A stretch of 64,000 bases of DNA, from assembly GCA_030068145.1 (NCBI GenBank), contig JAPJBO010000135.1:62001-126000 (forward strand), read 5' to 3'. Each line of letters opens with the position of its first letter. Position 1 is the first letter of the stretch. The stretch is from Diplonema papillatum (lineage: Eukaryota; Euglenozoa; Diplonemea; Diplonemida; Diplonemidae). The notes below the pieces were generated by a model, which worked only from the letters and a program-made list of their open reading frames with translations, searched no databases and was not told where the DNA came from. This document shows, one piece after another, positions 43,561 to 53,989 of this stretch. The position numbers and the translations under genes were made by a program.

Positions 43561-45520
43561 ACGACTTTCTTTTGTGTTTCCGACGATCCCGAACGGGCGC
43601 ACGTTTTTTCTTTCTTTCAGGCTGGCTACGATTTCCCAAACTAAAGCATCAAGGCGTGGCGCACCTTGGGGCTTGGCGCTTGCGCTGAACACAAGCTCGT
43701 CGAGACGGTCAGCCACAGGGCAGAGCGGACGGGGTTGTGGCACTGTGCTGCCTCCGACTCAAGCTTTGCAAGCTGCGGCTGACCGTCACGCTCCTGGACC
43801 CGGTGCGGCCTTTTTCTTTTTCTTTCTTCTTTCAGAAGCAAGTGTTCCCACTTGGGCGTCTTTTTTTTTTTTTTTTTTTGAAATGGCTCCTGGATCTTTT
43901 TTGTTTTCGAACCAGTCGCTGCAGAGTTTCCGGGTTTCCTAGGAGAGCTTAAGGTTTTGCGGCATACCGGCCTCACCGGCTGGCTTATCACGGATTTTCC
44001 GAGGGAATCTGCGAGACGAGTCTACACACAGGGTGTCTGTTCTTCGTTCTTCGGGGGGAACATTTTGTATAACTCCAACGTAAGTTGTTATTCGGATTTA
44101 TCCATTCCTTTCTTTCTCTCACTCCAGGGAAAGCCTGCTATACGGGAGCCAAGCTTTCACGTGTTCGGCGGTACTGCAGAGCCACGGGCCTACGGGTCAA
44201 GCAGCTACCGATTTCCCAAACTAAAGCATCAAGGCGTGGCGCACCTTGGGGCTTGGCGCTTGCGCTGAACACAAGCTCGTCGAGACGGTCAGCCACAGGG
44301 CAGAGCGGACGGGGTTGTCGCCGACTCAAGCTTTGCAAGCTGCGGCTGACCGTCACGCTCCTGGACCAGGAGCGGCTTTTTTCTTTTTCGTTCTTCTTTC
44401 AGAAGCAAGTGTTCCCACTTGGGCGTCTTTTTTTCTTGAAATGGCTCCTGGATCTTTTTGTATTCGAACCAGTCGCTGCAGAGGTTCCGGGTTTCCTAGG
44501 AGAGCTTAAGGTTTTGCGGGCGTACCGACCTCACCGGCTGGCTTTTCACGGATTTTCCGAGGGAACCTGCGAGACGAATCTACATACAGGGTGTCTGTTC
44601 TTCGTTCTTCGGGGGGAACATTTTGGATAACTTCATCGTAAGTTGTTATTCGGATTTATCCATTTCTTTCCTTCTCTCTCACTCCAGGGAAAAAGCCTAC
44701 TACACGGGAGCCAAGCTTTCACGTGTTCGGCGGTATTGCAGAGCCACGGGCCTACGGGTCAAGTGCTACCGATTTCCCTAGCTAAAGCATCAAGGCGTGG
44801 CGCACCTTGGGGCTTGGCGCTTGCGCTGAACATAAGCTCGTAGAGACGGTCAACCGCAGGGCAGAGCGGACGGGGTTGTGGCACTGTGCTGCCTCCGACT
44901 CAAGCTTTGCAAGCTATGGTTGACCGTCACGTTCCTGGACCAGGAGCGGCATTTTTCTTCTTCTGTCCTCAGCATCAGTGGGCAGCAGCTGGATCTGGCC
45001 GAGGCTACGACAGGTCGGATGGCAGATGAGCAGCGACACCTCCTCTTAATGCGAGCACGGGTGTATCGGAAAGCCTGCTACACGGGAGCCAAGCTTTCAC
45101 GTGTTCGGCGGTCCTGCAGAGCGACGGGCCTACGGGTCAAGTGGCTACCGATTTCCCTAGCTAACGCATCAAGGTGCGGCGCACCGTGGTCGAGACGGTC
45201 AGCCACAGGGGCAGGGAGCGGACGGGGTTGCCTCCGACTCAAGCTTTGCAAGCTGTGGTTGACCGTCACGTTCCTGGACCAGGAGCGGCCGAGGGAATCT
45301 GCGAGGCTTGACGAATCTACACACAGGGTGTCCATTCTTCGTTCTTCGGAGGGAACATTTTGTATAACTCCATCGTAAGCTGTTATTCGGATGTATCCAT
45401 GCCGTTTCCTTCTCCCCCACTCCAGCAAAAGCCTGCTTCACGGGAGACAAGCTTTCACGTGTTCGGCGGTACTGCAGAGCCACGGGCCTACGGGTCAAGT
45501 GGCTACCGATTTCCCTACAG
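43561..45520 (+). repeat. Tandem array of F4 with about 560-bp period
   Basis: F4 blocks begin at about 43615, 44124, 44693, 45066 and 45426. The intervening block (gagggaatctgcgaga, ttcttcgttcttcgg, tccctttctctcactccag type) is repeated at about 44001, 44560 and 45293. Units vary in length by indels. No coding sequence recognised. Confidence 0.7.
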
Positions 45521-46635
45521 GGGGGGGGGGGGCTAAATACAATGGTGCACAATTGTATTCAAAAGCACACACGCCACAGCAGAACTTGAATAGAATTGTC
45601 TTGGAATGCAATGGTCTCTACAGAAGTCGCCTTGTCACGCGGCCAAGACGGAGACAGTCCGGCCCTCCGGGACTCCGGTCCTGGAGGGCGGAGTCCGGAC
45701 AACATGTAGCCAAGCTGCACAAGCCGCCGTTCCAAAATCACTCTACTTCTCCACTGATTTTGCGGGAGAATCTGCTACGGCCGGCAGAGATAGTCGGCGA
45801 CGCCACAGCACTGGGCGTCGCCCTTCGCCACCGCCGGCCGACTTACGACAAACAACGTCCCTGCCGGGTCATCACGCTACTTAGTACGCCTGCGCAGTGG
45901 CTCGTTATAGTCTACAAAGGTGTCACAACAGCCACTGGAAACTTGACGAAAGTGACCACCGGTCTCCAGACTGGATTCCAGTCTACCGGAGTCCAGTCTA
46001 CCGGAGTCTAGTCTACCGGAGTCCAGTCAACCGGAGTCCAAACCTGTTGTGGAGGGTCCACGATTAGAAACCGTGTGCACAATTGTATTTTCAAAGGACA
46101 CAATTGTATTCCAAGACAATGGTATTCAAAGGACACAATAGTATTCCAAGACAATTGTATTCAAAGGACACAATTGTATTCCAAGACAATGGTATTCAAA
46201 GGACACAATTGTATTCCAAGACAATGGTATTCAAAGGACACAATAGTATTCCAAGACAATGGCATTCAAAGGACACAATTGTATTCCAAGACAATGGTAT
46301 TCAAAGGACACAATTGTATTCCAAGACAATGGTATTCAAAGGACACAATTGTATTCCAAGACAATGATATTCAAAGGACACAATAGTATTCCAAGACAAT
46401 GGTATTCAAAGGACACAATTGTATTCCAAGACAATGGTATTCAAAGGACACAATTGTATTCCAAGACAATGGTATTCAAAGGACACAATTGCATTCCAAG
46501 ACAATGGTATTCAAAGGACACAATAGTATTCCAAGACAATTGTATTCAAAGGACACAATTGTATTCCAAGACAATGGTATTCAAAGGACACAATAGTATT
46601 CCAAGACAATTGTATTTAGCCCCCCCCCCTGTAAA
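45517..46635. mobile_element. Inverted-repeat DNA element with CAGGGG ends and internal 35-bp satellite
   Basis: The left end is ta, caggggggg.. then ctaaatacaatgg. The right end is the inverse, attgtatttagccccc..ctg then ta. TA on both sides fits a 2-bp target duplication. The interior has GC-rich foldbacks (about 45650-45700), four short ccggagtc repeats (45970-46045) and the 35-bp satellite. No transposase gene, so non-autonomous. Confidence 0.75.
46075..46620. repeat. 35-bp satellite, about 15 units
   Basis: Unit ggtattcaaaggacacaatt plus gtattccaagacaat. It is related to the element's own terminal sequence (acaattgtatt). The ORFs over it are repeat artefacts. Confidence 0.9.
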
Positions 46636-47130
46636 TCTTTTAAGGCAAAGAAAGGCCGAGCATTTTTTTCGGGTGCTTTTTAGAGGTAAAGTTCGTTTGA
46701 GATTCCGGAGGCTTAGGGTGGGTTCGCTCAGAGCAAGAACTTAGCATCGCCCGAACTTAGCTTCGCCAGAACTTTTCTGTTCCCCGAACTTTAACTGCTG
46801 CCTCCAGTCTCGCCCCGCGCCGTTCTTTAGCCGAGCGCACGTACTTTGAGGCAAAAAAAGGCCGAGCGTTTTTTTTTCGGGTGCTCTTTAGAGGTAAAGT
46901 TCGTTTGAGATTCCGGAGGTTTAGGGTGGGTTCTCTCAGAGCAAGAACTTAGCATCGCCCGAACTTAGGTTCGCCCGAACTTTTCTGTTCCCCGAACTTT
47001 AACTGCTGCCTCCAGTCTCGCCCCGCGCCGGTCTTTAGCCGAGCGCACGTACTTTGAGGCAAAGAAAGGCCGAGCGTTTTTTTTTCGGGTGCTTTTTAGA
47101 GGTAAAGTTCGTTTGGGATTCCGGGGGTTT
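46636..47130 (+). repeat. Tandem repeat of about 209 bp (2.4 copies)
   Basis: Units start at aggc-aaa-gaaaggccgagc near 46643, 46850 and 47058. Internal ttcgcccgaactt repeats occur. A related ttagaggtaaagttcgtttg block lies at 36150-36200 and 50055-50110. Confidence 0.7.
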
Positions 47131-47257
47131 TAGGGTCTCCGTGTGACCGTTGTCGAATGGGTTCTCTCAGAGCAAGAAAGGGCTATTTTTGGAGTGCGGG
47201 TTTGTACACCTTCGTTACGGGAAATGGCTAACCATGCTTTGTGGCCGACCACCATTT

Positions 47258-48260
47258 CCTTCGTTATTACACCACCGTGTGTTGTTTTCTCGCGCAGGAC
47301 TTTTGACCTGTTGTGTTTGTGTGATTTGTCGTGAAGGGGTAGACCCGCATGACCTCACGTCCGTTCAACACGTGGTTCGGTAGTTACAGCACTTGGGATC
47401 CCTTCTGATCTTTGTCGGCAGCATCGTCGAGCATTTCCTTTCAAGCTGGCGCTTATGTCTAACCACGGTTGAAACCGGAAAATGATGAGGGGGGGAATTG
47501 TTTTTCCCCGCCTGTGCGTAAATAGTAAGAGCCACGTCACTTTTTCGTTGAACGCTTTGCCCTGAACGTTTGTTTCTTGGTACAGGGCGCAAGGAAGCGC
47601 AATGGATGGATTGTGCCGCGTTCGTACTTCCTCCAACATTGCAGGTTTGTTCTTCGCTTACACCACCGTGTGTTGTTTTCTCACTCAGGACTTTTGACCT
47701 GTTGTGTTTGTGTGATTTGTCGTGTAGGGGTAGACCCGCATGACCTCACGTCCGTTCAACACGTGGTTCGGTAGTTACAGCACTTGGCTTCCCTTCTGAT
47801 CTTTGTCGGGCAGCATCGTCGAGCATTTCCTTTCAAGCTGGCGCTTGTGTCTAACCACGGTTGAAACCGGAAAATGATGAGGGGGGGAATTTTTTTTCCC
47901 CGCCTGCGCGTAATAGTAAGAGCCGCGTCACTTTTTCGTTGAACGCTTTGCCCTGAACGTTTGTTTCTTGGCACAGGGGCGCAAGGAAACGCCGTGGACT
48001 TTGACGCTATCGTACTTCCTCCAACATTGCAGGTTTGTTCTTCGCTTACACCACCGTGTGGGTTGCTTTCTCACTCAGGACTTTGACCTGTTGTGTTTGT
48101 GTGATTTGTCGTGTAGGGGTAGACCCGCATTGACCTCACGTCCGTTCAACACGTGGTTCGGTAGTTACAGCACTTGGGATCCCTTCTGTTCCTTGTCGGG
48201 CAGCATCGTCGAGCATTTTCATTGAAATTCAAGCTGGCGCTTTATGTAAACCAATTTCTA
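47258..48260. repeat. Tandem F2 array, period about 390 bp
   Basis: Two and a half units, each with caccaccgtgtg, acctgttgtgtttgtgtgat, the acacgtggttcggtagttac block, gcgcttatgt and a distinct 190-bp spacer (gttgaaaccggaaaatgatg onward). It is the same family as the solo F2 copies at 13, 17.5 and 22 kb, here amplified in tandem. Confidence 0.7.
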
Positions 48261-48689
48261 GTGCCATGAAAAGGCCTGAGCGGGAAGCAACGCACTGTTC
48301 ACAAGGGCTGGGCGGACGGTAATTGGCAGTGTAATCTTATTGGTTGTGTGTGCGCCTGGAGGTAAGAGAACGAAGGAGAGGGGGGTGGTCTCTTCAGCCA
48401 CCTAGAAGGTCGGTGGCTGTATAGACCGGTAGCAGGGCAGCAGTCAGGAGACTCACGCTGCTGACGAGTGATCACCGGCAGTTGGAACAAACGTTTCTTG
48501 ACTGTTTCTTGTAGTAAGCGGTCAGTTTTTTGAATTTTCGGCTTGACTTGCGAGGCGGGGGTCGTTGTATACTGGTTTAGCTTGAAGGGTATTGGAAAGG
48601 TTGAAAAAGGTTTTGGGGGTCACCGTCGGTTCGTGTTCTTTATTTTTTTTTCCTGTTTTTATTGACACGGAGACGTATTGGTACCAGGG
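48261..48689. other. Unassigned non-coding DNA
   Basis: No gene or repeat family recognised. Confidence 0.4.
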
Positions 48690-48955
48690 AAAGCCTACTA
48701 TACGGGAGCCAAGCTTCACGTGTTCGGCGGTACTGCAGAGCCACGGGCCTACGGGTCAAGTGGCTACCTATTTCCCAAACTAAAGCATCAAGGCTTGGCC
48801 CACCTTGGGGCTTGGCGCTCGCGCTGAACACAAGCTCGTCGAGACGGTCAGCCGCAGGGCAGAGCGGACGGGGTTGTGACACTGTGCTGCCTCCGACTAA
48901 AGCTTTGCAAGCTGTTGTTGACAGTCACGTTCCTGGACCAGGAGCGGCGTTTATC
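48690..48955 (+). repeat. Dispersed repeat F4
   Basis: Starts ccagggaaagcctactatac and ends gttcctggaccaggagcgg. Near the single copy at 12.4 kb in sequence. Confidence 0.65.
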
Positions 48956-50367
48956 TTTTTTCTTCTTCTTCTTTTCTCTGTTTTTATTTGGGGGTAATTA
49001 TTTTTTCGGGGGTTCGCGTAACCCTTCTTTTCCGGAAGATAACGTTATCTTTTCTTTTCTCTCTGGCGCTCTTTATCTCTCTCTTTGGCTAGCAAAGCGA
49101 CTATTGCGACCGACACCGACTTGCGAGGCGGGGGGGGAAGGGCTACTACTACTGTCTCCGGGTGACCATTGTCGTAAAGGGATCCTTTTAAGGTATCGGA
49201 AATTAGTAGTGTGTGCTTGTGCGTGTGTCTTTGTTGCCTGTTGCCGACGATTGGCGACTTGTTTTAGAGCGCGCTCTCATTTCCTCGTGTCTCGACAATC
49301 TCCGGGGTTCTTGCGACCGTCATCAAGATCACGTTCGGTAGGAATGCGATCTCGGGCCCCCCCCTTTAATCAGAAATGAGAAGCCCACCGGCACGCAAAG
49401 ACGACAACTCAGTTTTCGTTGACCGCACTACCCTGAGCCCAAATCCTGGACGTGGTTTCAGGTGGCAAATTTGGCAAATGATCATGATCAGAAGGTCCTA
49501 CTTGGTTTCAGTTTCCGCACACGTTGCATGTGGCTAAAAAGAATTTGTTTGTGCGCACGTCCTTCAAACCTGTTTTGTTCATCTAACATTGCATTTGTTA
49601 GACACGAAAAAAAAGGAAAAGCTGATCGGGCAGGCAGAGAAGCGCAGCAACAAGCGCGCGCCTGAACGCGACGATCAAGATGAGATGAGAGAGGGAGAAA
49701 GCATGACCCCATGACACCATGACCGCGAAGCCGGCGATGCAGCTTCTTGCCGCAGATTCGTTGTATTCGAATACAAAACAACTTAAAGAGAGAGAGAGAC
49801 GAGTTAGAGTGTAGGGACCATCTCTCCGAGGAGTATCCGGTCGCCCAACTACTATTCCGTACTACTACGGCGGGCGTAAGTCGTTGCGCCGTGGGCGCGG
49901 AGCGAGCCGTGGCCCAGTCAAAGATGATTGTTGCACCGATGGTGGCGCAGCCGGGGGAGTTCTGACTGGCGGACGAGACCGCCTGGCAGGCGTGTGTTGA
50001 CACGTTGTTTCGCGGGCTCTCCACCTTTTGGTAATAGCCCGCCTTAACTTAAATTTAGAGCGCAAGTTTACTTCGAGATCCGGGTGTTTTATTGTCTCCG
50101 GGTGACCATTGTCGTAAAGGCTCCGTTCAGGCATCATATATTTGTGTGCGTATCGTATCTGCGGTAAATCTCGTTGTTTACGGGGGAAGAGCGGTCGTTT
50201 GGATTGAACGAACCGAGACTGGCACAAAATGCTGACCCGGTAATGAATGCCGGGCAGGAGCAACTAGGCAATTTGTTCACGAGAGTCCCACTTTCCTGTT
50301 GAACTGTCTTTGCGAATAGCCCACTGCACTACCACAACCCAGGACAGCTGCTCCTAAGTGTGTTGCA
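48956..50367. other. Non-coding DNA with repeat pieces
   Basis: 49410-49540 is the single copy of the inverted-repeat arm seen at 22.3 and 23.7 kb. ttgtattcgaatacaa (about 49761-49776) is a perfect palindrome. 49787-49845 matches the extra piece of module P2. 50055-50120 relates to the 209-bp repeats. No gene recognised. Confidence 0.5.
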
Positions 50368-50428
50368 GTATGGCTAAAGATAAAGTGGTGTCACCTGAGG
50401 GGGTAATCTCAGGGCCGCCCACGTGATA
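50368..50428. repeat. Second copy of the LINE 3' flank sequence
   Basis: Matches 36478-36538 with only a few changes; see that entry. Confidence 0.6.
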
Positions 50429-51707
50429 AGCCGTTAAGCATTGAGTTTTTTTAAGTACATGAACCACGTGGATTAGCATGCACTGCCTTGAAAGTCAGGT
50501 TATTGGATGACGTCGTCACCTGCCATTGCGTCGTCAAGGTCGAGCATTTGTGGCGCTAGCGGGATTTGGCTTTCTTGCGATTCCAAAGACTGAGTCGGCG
50601 AGTACGAGGGCGGGCACGTGTGCCCGTTTTTCACTTTCGAGGGTATTGGTGTGCCCGGTCGTTTCTGAGAGCTGCTTGCCCTCGGTACCTTCTTTTTCCT
50701 TCGATGCACCCCTGAGTCGGGTGTGGTCGCCTTCGTCTTCTTCCGCTTGCGGCCGGCGATCGGGCCTTCCTTCGGGGTGCCAAGCACCCTCTTCTTCAGC
50801 GCTCGTCGTTCGCTGGCTCCTGGCGTTGGTGGCGGCCTCTTGGTCGCCCGTCCGGTCGTCGCCGTCTCCTTTTTCGTTGCCGCGGGCGGCGCTCGCTTTC
50901 CTACTGGCGTTTCCCGTTGTACGCCCACCTGGGTGGGTGAGGAGGGCCTCTTCTTCTTGTTGCGTCCGGGGGTTGACTGGACGTTCGGCTTGTTGGACTG
51001 GTGGTGGCCGCGGCTGCAACATGCCGCCGGTCGCCTCTGCGTCAGCGTAGGGAGCCTTTTGCACTCTTGGCAGGTTCCTCTGCCATGCGTGCGGCAGGCA
51101 TGATGCCCGCTGCGGCAACACGCCGCCGCCGTCTTGCACTCGCCGCACTTCGTCGTGCTGTGCTCTGTGCACACCGCGATCGGCTGCCCATCGTTCGCGT
51201 GGTGATGGTGCCGGCAGCACATCTCTACCGTGGGAACGTCCCTTCGGACGAGTGCTCTGCACGCCTCACACTTCCCTTTGCAATGGGTCGCGCACGTGAC
51301 GAGTGCCTTCTCTATATCGACACCCGGCATATGCACGGGGTCTGGGTGCAGTTGTGGTGGGGCAGGCAGGGCCCACCTCGCCGCTCTCCCGATCGTCCAG
51401 TCAGGGTACGCCGGGCACTGCGTCCCTACATCGCTTCCTTTCACTTGTTCCTCAAGTATCGTCCCCGTGTGTGCCTCGCGAAAGCGTGGCCTGGGGTGGC
51501 CCGGCCGAAAGCCTTTCTGTCCTTCTTCGATCCACCCCTCCTGCCACAGGACAATGTCCGCAAGCCTGCGGCAGGCCCACAAGCGGTACACGGCGGATGT
51601 GACGGTTATCGGCCTCGTGTGCAGCGGGTCCTGGCTCTCATCTTTCGGCACCATCGACACCAGCGCAGTTGTCATGCTTGCCGGCCAGTCCCCAGTCGCC
51701 TGTGAAC
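50429..51707 (-). mobile_element. LINE copy with internal deletion
   Basis: The tail and Cys/His/basic region (50500-51490) are joined directly to the pre-motif-A RT region (51497-51707), so most of the RT and the post-RT region are lost. A fused frame of 413 codons from 51741 reads through the junction. The 5' junction (gtcgcc then tgtgaacttg) equals that of the 7.4-11.2 kb copy except for 10 bases. This is a degenerate copy. Confidence 0.8.
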
Positions 51708-53231
51708 TTGAAATGCAGGTACCACAGGGGTACGCTTGCATTTGTCATAGGCTAGGGTTATTTGACCGTTAAGCAGCGGCTGCCGGCTTATCCCGTGACA
51801 CCTTTTATATGTACATTATTGAAAGAGTAGCGTTGGCACTCTTACAGGTTCGTTCCCTCGTAGCTCGCCGGGAACGGGCACTCCAGTGAAACTGGGTATG
51901 TTGCCGTTTCAGGTTTGGATTTTGGGAGCATTGCCTCATGTAAATTTGTTGCATTGGTGTGATTGTCAGGCCGTTTGAGGGAGCCGCGCTGATGATTGAT
52001 TGACTGGTTGTTTGATGGAATGGAGACGGAACTCTCGCTTCCATGCCCGCAAGTCTGCTCACTGGGTTGGGCAGGTCTCGAGGGCCCGAGAGCGTTTCGT
52101 CCTTGTCTGTGCGGAGCAGCTGAGCTTCAGCCTTTTCGTTGTTGGTGCATTAATTTTTTTTTTTTTTGGGGAACGTGTCAGTTATACTTTGGCCCATGTC
52201 GCAACAGCACGTGAGAGCCGCGTAGCAAAAGAACCAGACTGTGGGGTGATCCACCTATAATTTTCGCAAAAGACTGTCTGAAGTCTTCTCAGAATTTCAG
52301 ATCCACACGTCTTCTTATTGCGTTAGTGGGAGTGATAGCAAACGCCAGCTTTTCGCTAGGTGACTCCAGAAGGGTCACTCTTGCCGCGCTTTCGTCGTGG
52401 TGATCAGTACACAAGTTTTCACAACTTGTTGTCGTCTTATTGCGTTAGTTGAGAGTCATTTACAAGCAAATGCGTACCACACTATAACTTTTTACAACTT
52501 GTTACAGCTTGGGCATATCCTCTTTATGTCCTCCATACGCTCCAGTCGCCCCTTCCGGGCCCCCGATCCCTACACGAATGCAGGGAATAGACGCAGTTGC
52601 CTGCAACTGAAAGGGTCGGTTGGACATAAATAGGTTTGCATGCCGGCATCTGGCCCGTCAAAACAATATGTGCCGGCAAGTGTTCCCCAAGGTCTAACTG
52701 GGCACGTTCCCAAGGGTTATTGCCCTTTGACGGATCTCTCGCTCAATAGCTCAATAGACGGCCGTGTCACGCATATGTACGTTATAGAAAGAGTAGCGTT
52801 GGCACTCTTTTGCAGGTTCGTTCCCTCGTAGCTCGCCGGGAACGGGCACTCCAGTGAAACTGGGTATGTTACCGTTTCAGAAAATAGGTGTAGGTATGCG
52901 CAGCTGACGAGCTCATTCCAGGGAAGACACCGCTCCCCGTCTGAATAGGTGTGCTGTCGCTAGCGAGTTTGAAAGATCCTGCGCTCTTTCGGAGCGCTTG
53001 ACTGCATTTGCATGACGCCATAATATATATTGTACCATCCTTGGTTTAGTACCTAGCAGCACGGTACGGCGTATGTATAACCCGACACCTGGGCGGCCTC
53101 GTGGGTATGTATTGCAGCTGGATAGACGCCAGCCCCCGGCATTGTGTGTGTATCAATTTTCGGCCAGTGGACTTGGCACAACTAAAGGTCTTCCTTCTTT
53201 GTGCTGGAGACCAGGGACGCAAACTGGAAAT
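51708..53231. repeat. Non-coding DNA with duplicated blocks
   Basis: 51811-51920 and 52772-52880 are near copies (gaaagagtagcgttggcact, ctcgccgggaacgggcactc, gaaactgggtatgtt). 51708-51850 repeats 11220-11370. 52230-52510 is F5. About 52155-52166 is a poly-T run. No gene recognised. Confidence 0.55.
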
Positions 53232-53551
53232 TCACTCGAGGGACTGCCTTGTGCTCATTCCGAAGGAGGCTAGAGGGGGGAGAAGACAATACAACTACAA
53301 AGTGGGTCTTTTTTGTCGAACGCTTGCGCCCGCCACTAAACCCAGATTTGTATGGAACAACATACCGCACTGGACGTGTCAGTACAAAAAAGAAAGTTGG
53401 CGGCGTTGGAACCTGCCGTGTAAAGATACAAAACAGGTCCTTCGCATACACACGTGTTTCGTGTGGGCTACAGCACATTTATCTCCTTTGATCTTTCGCA
53501 ACTGGCAGTCTCCTCAAGCATTTCCTACAAAGTGGGTGCTTATACAAAAAA
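53232..53551 (-). repeat. Solo F1 terminal repeat with a 105-bp insertion
   Basis: F1 is interrupted between cccagattt and gtgtttcgtgtgggct by unrelated DNA at about 53350-53453. The outer ends match other F1 copies. Confidence 0.7.
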
Positions 53552-53705
53552 ATAGGAAATCAAAAAGCAGCGAAACGGCACGGAGAGAGCAAGCATAAAG
53601 CAGCAAACCGATCCAAAGCTGCCTGCGTTACCTCAGGCTGTCTTGGACCGGCCGCACTGCTGCCCTCAAGCCTTTGCCACACACGCTCGCTTGCCGACAA
53701 GAAAG

Positions 53706-53938
53706 GAAGAAAAACACTCGAGAGGCTGCCTTGTGCTTACTTCGAAGGAGGCTAGAGGGGGAGAAAACAATCACAACTACAAAGTGGGTCTTTTTTTGTT
53801 GAACGCTTACGCCCGCCACTGAACCCAGATTCACCTGTGTTTCGTGTGTGGCTGCAGCACATTTACCCCCTTTGATATTTTGTAGCTGGCAGCCTCAAGT
53901 ATTTCCTGCAAAGCAGGTGCTTGTACAAAAAAAAGCTA
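53706..53938 (-). repeat. Solo F1 terminal repeat
   Basis: Complete unit, from aaacactcgagaggctgcc to aggtgcttgtacaaaaa, 150 bp from the previous F1 copy. Confidence 0.75.
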
Positions 53939-53989
53939 GACCCCAATATACTGCACTACCAGCACACGGAGTTGCTGGCCACTCCTGGT

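Noticed and set aside
46075..46744. Three ORFs of 65-161 codons over the 35-bp satellite
   Set aside because: Pure repeat translation with identical peptides in several frames.
51840..51920. Possible tRNA or small RNA gene in the duplicated gttccctcgtagctcgccgg block
   Set aside because: No cloverleaf with anticodon and T arm could be drawn; no B-box-like sequence.
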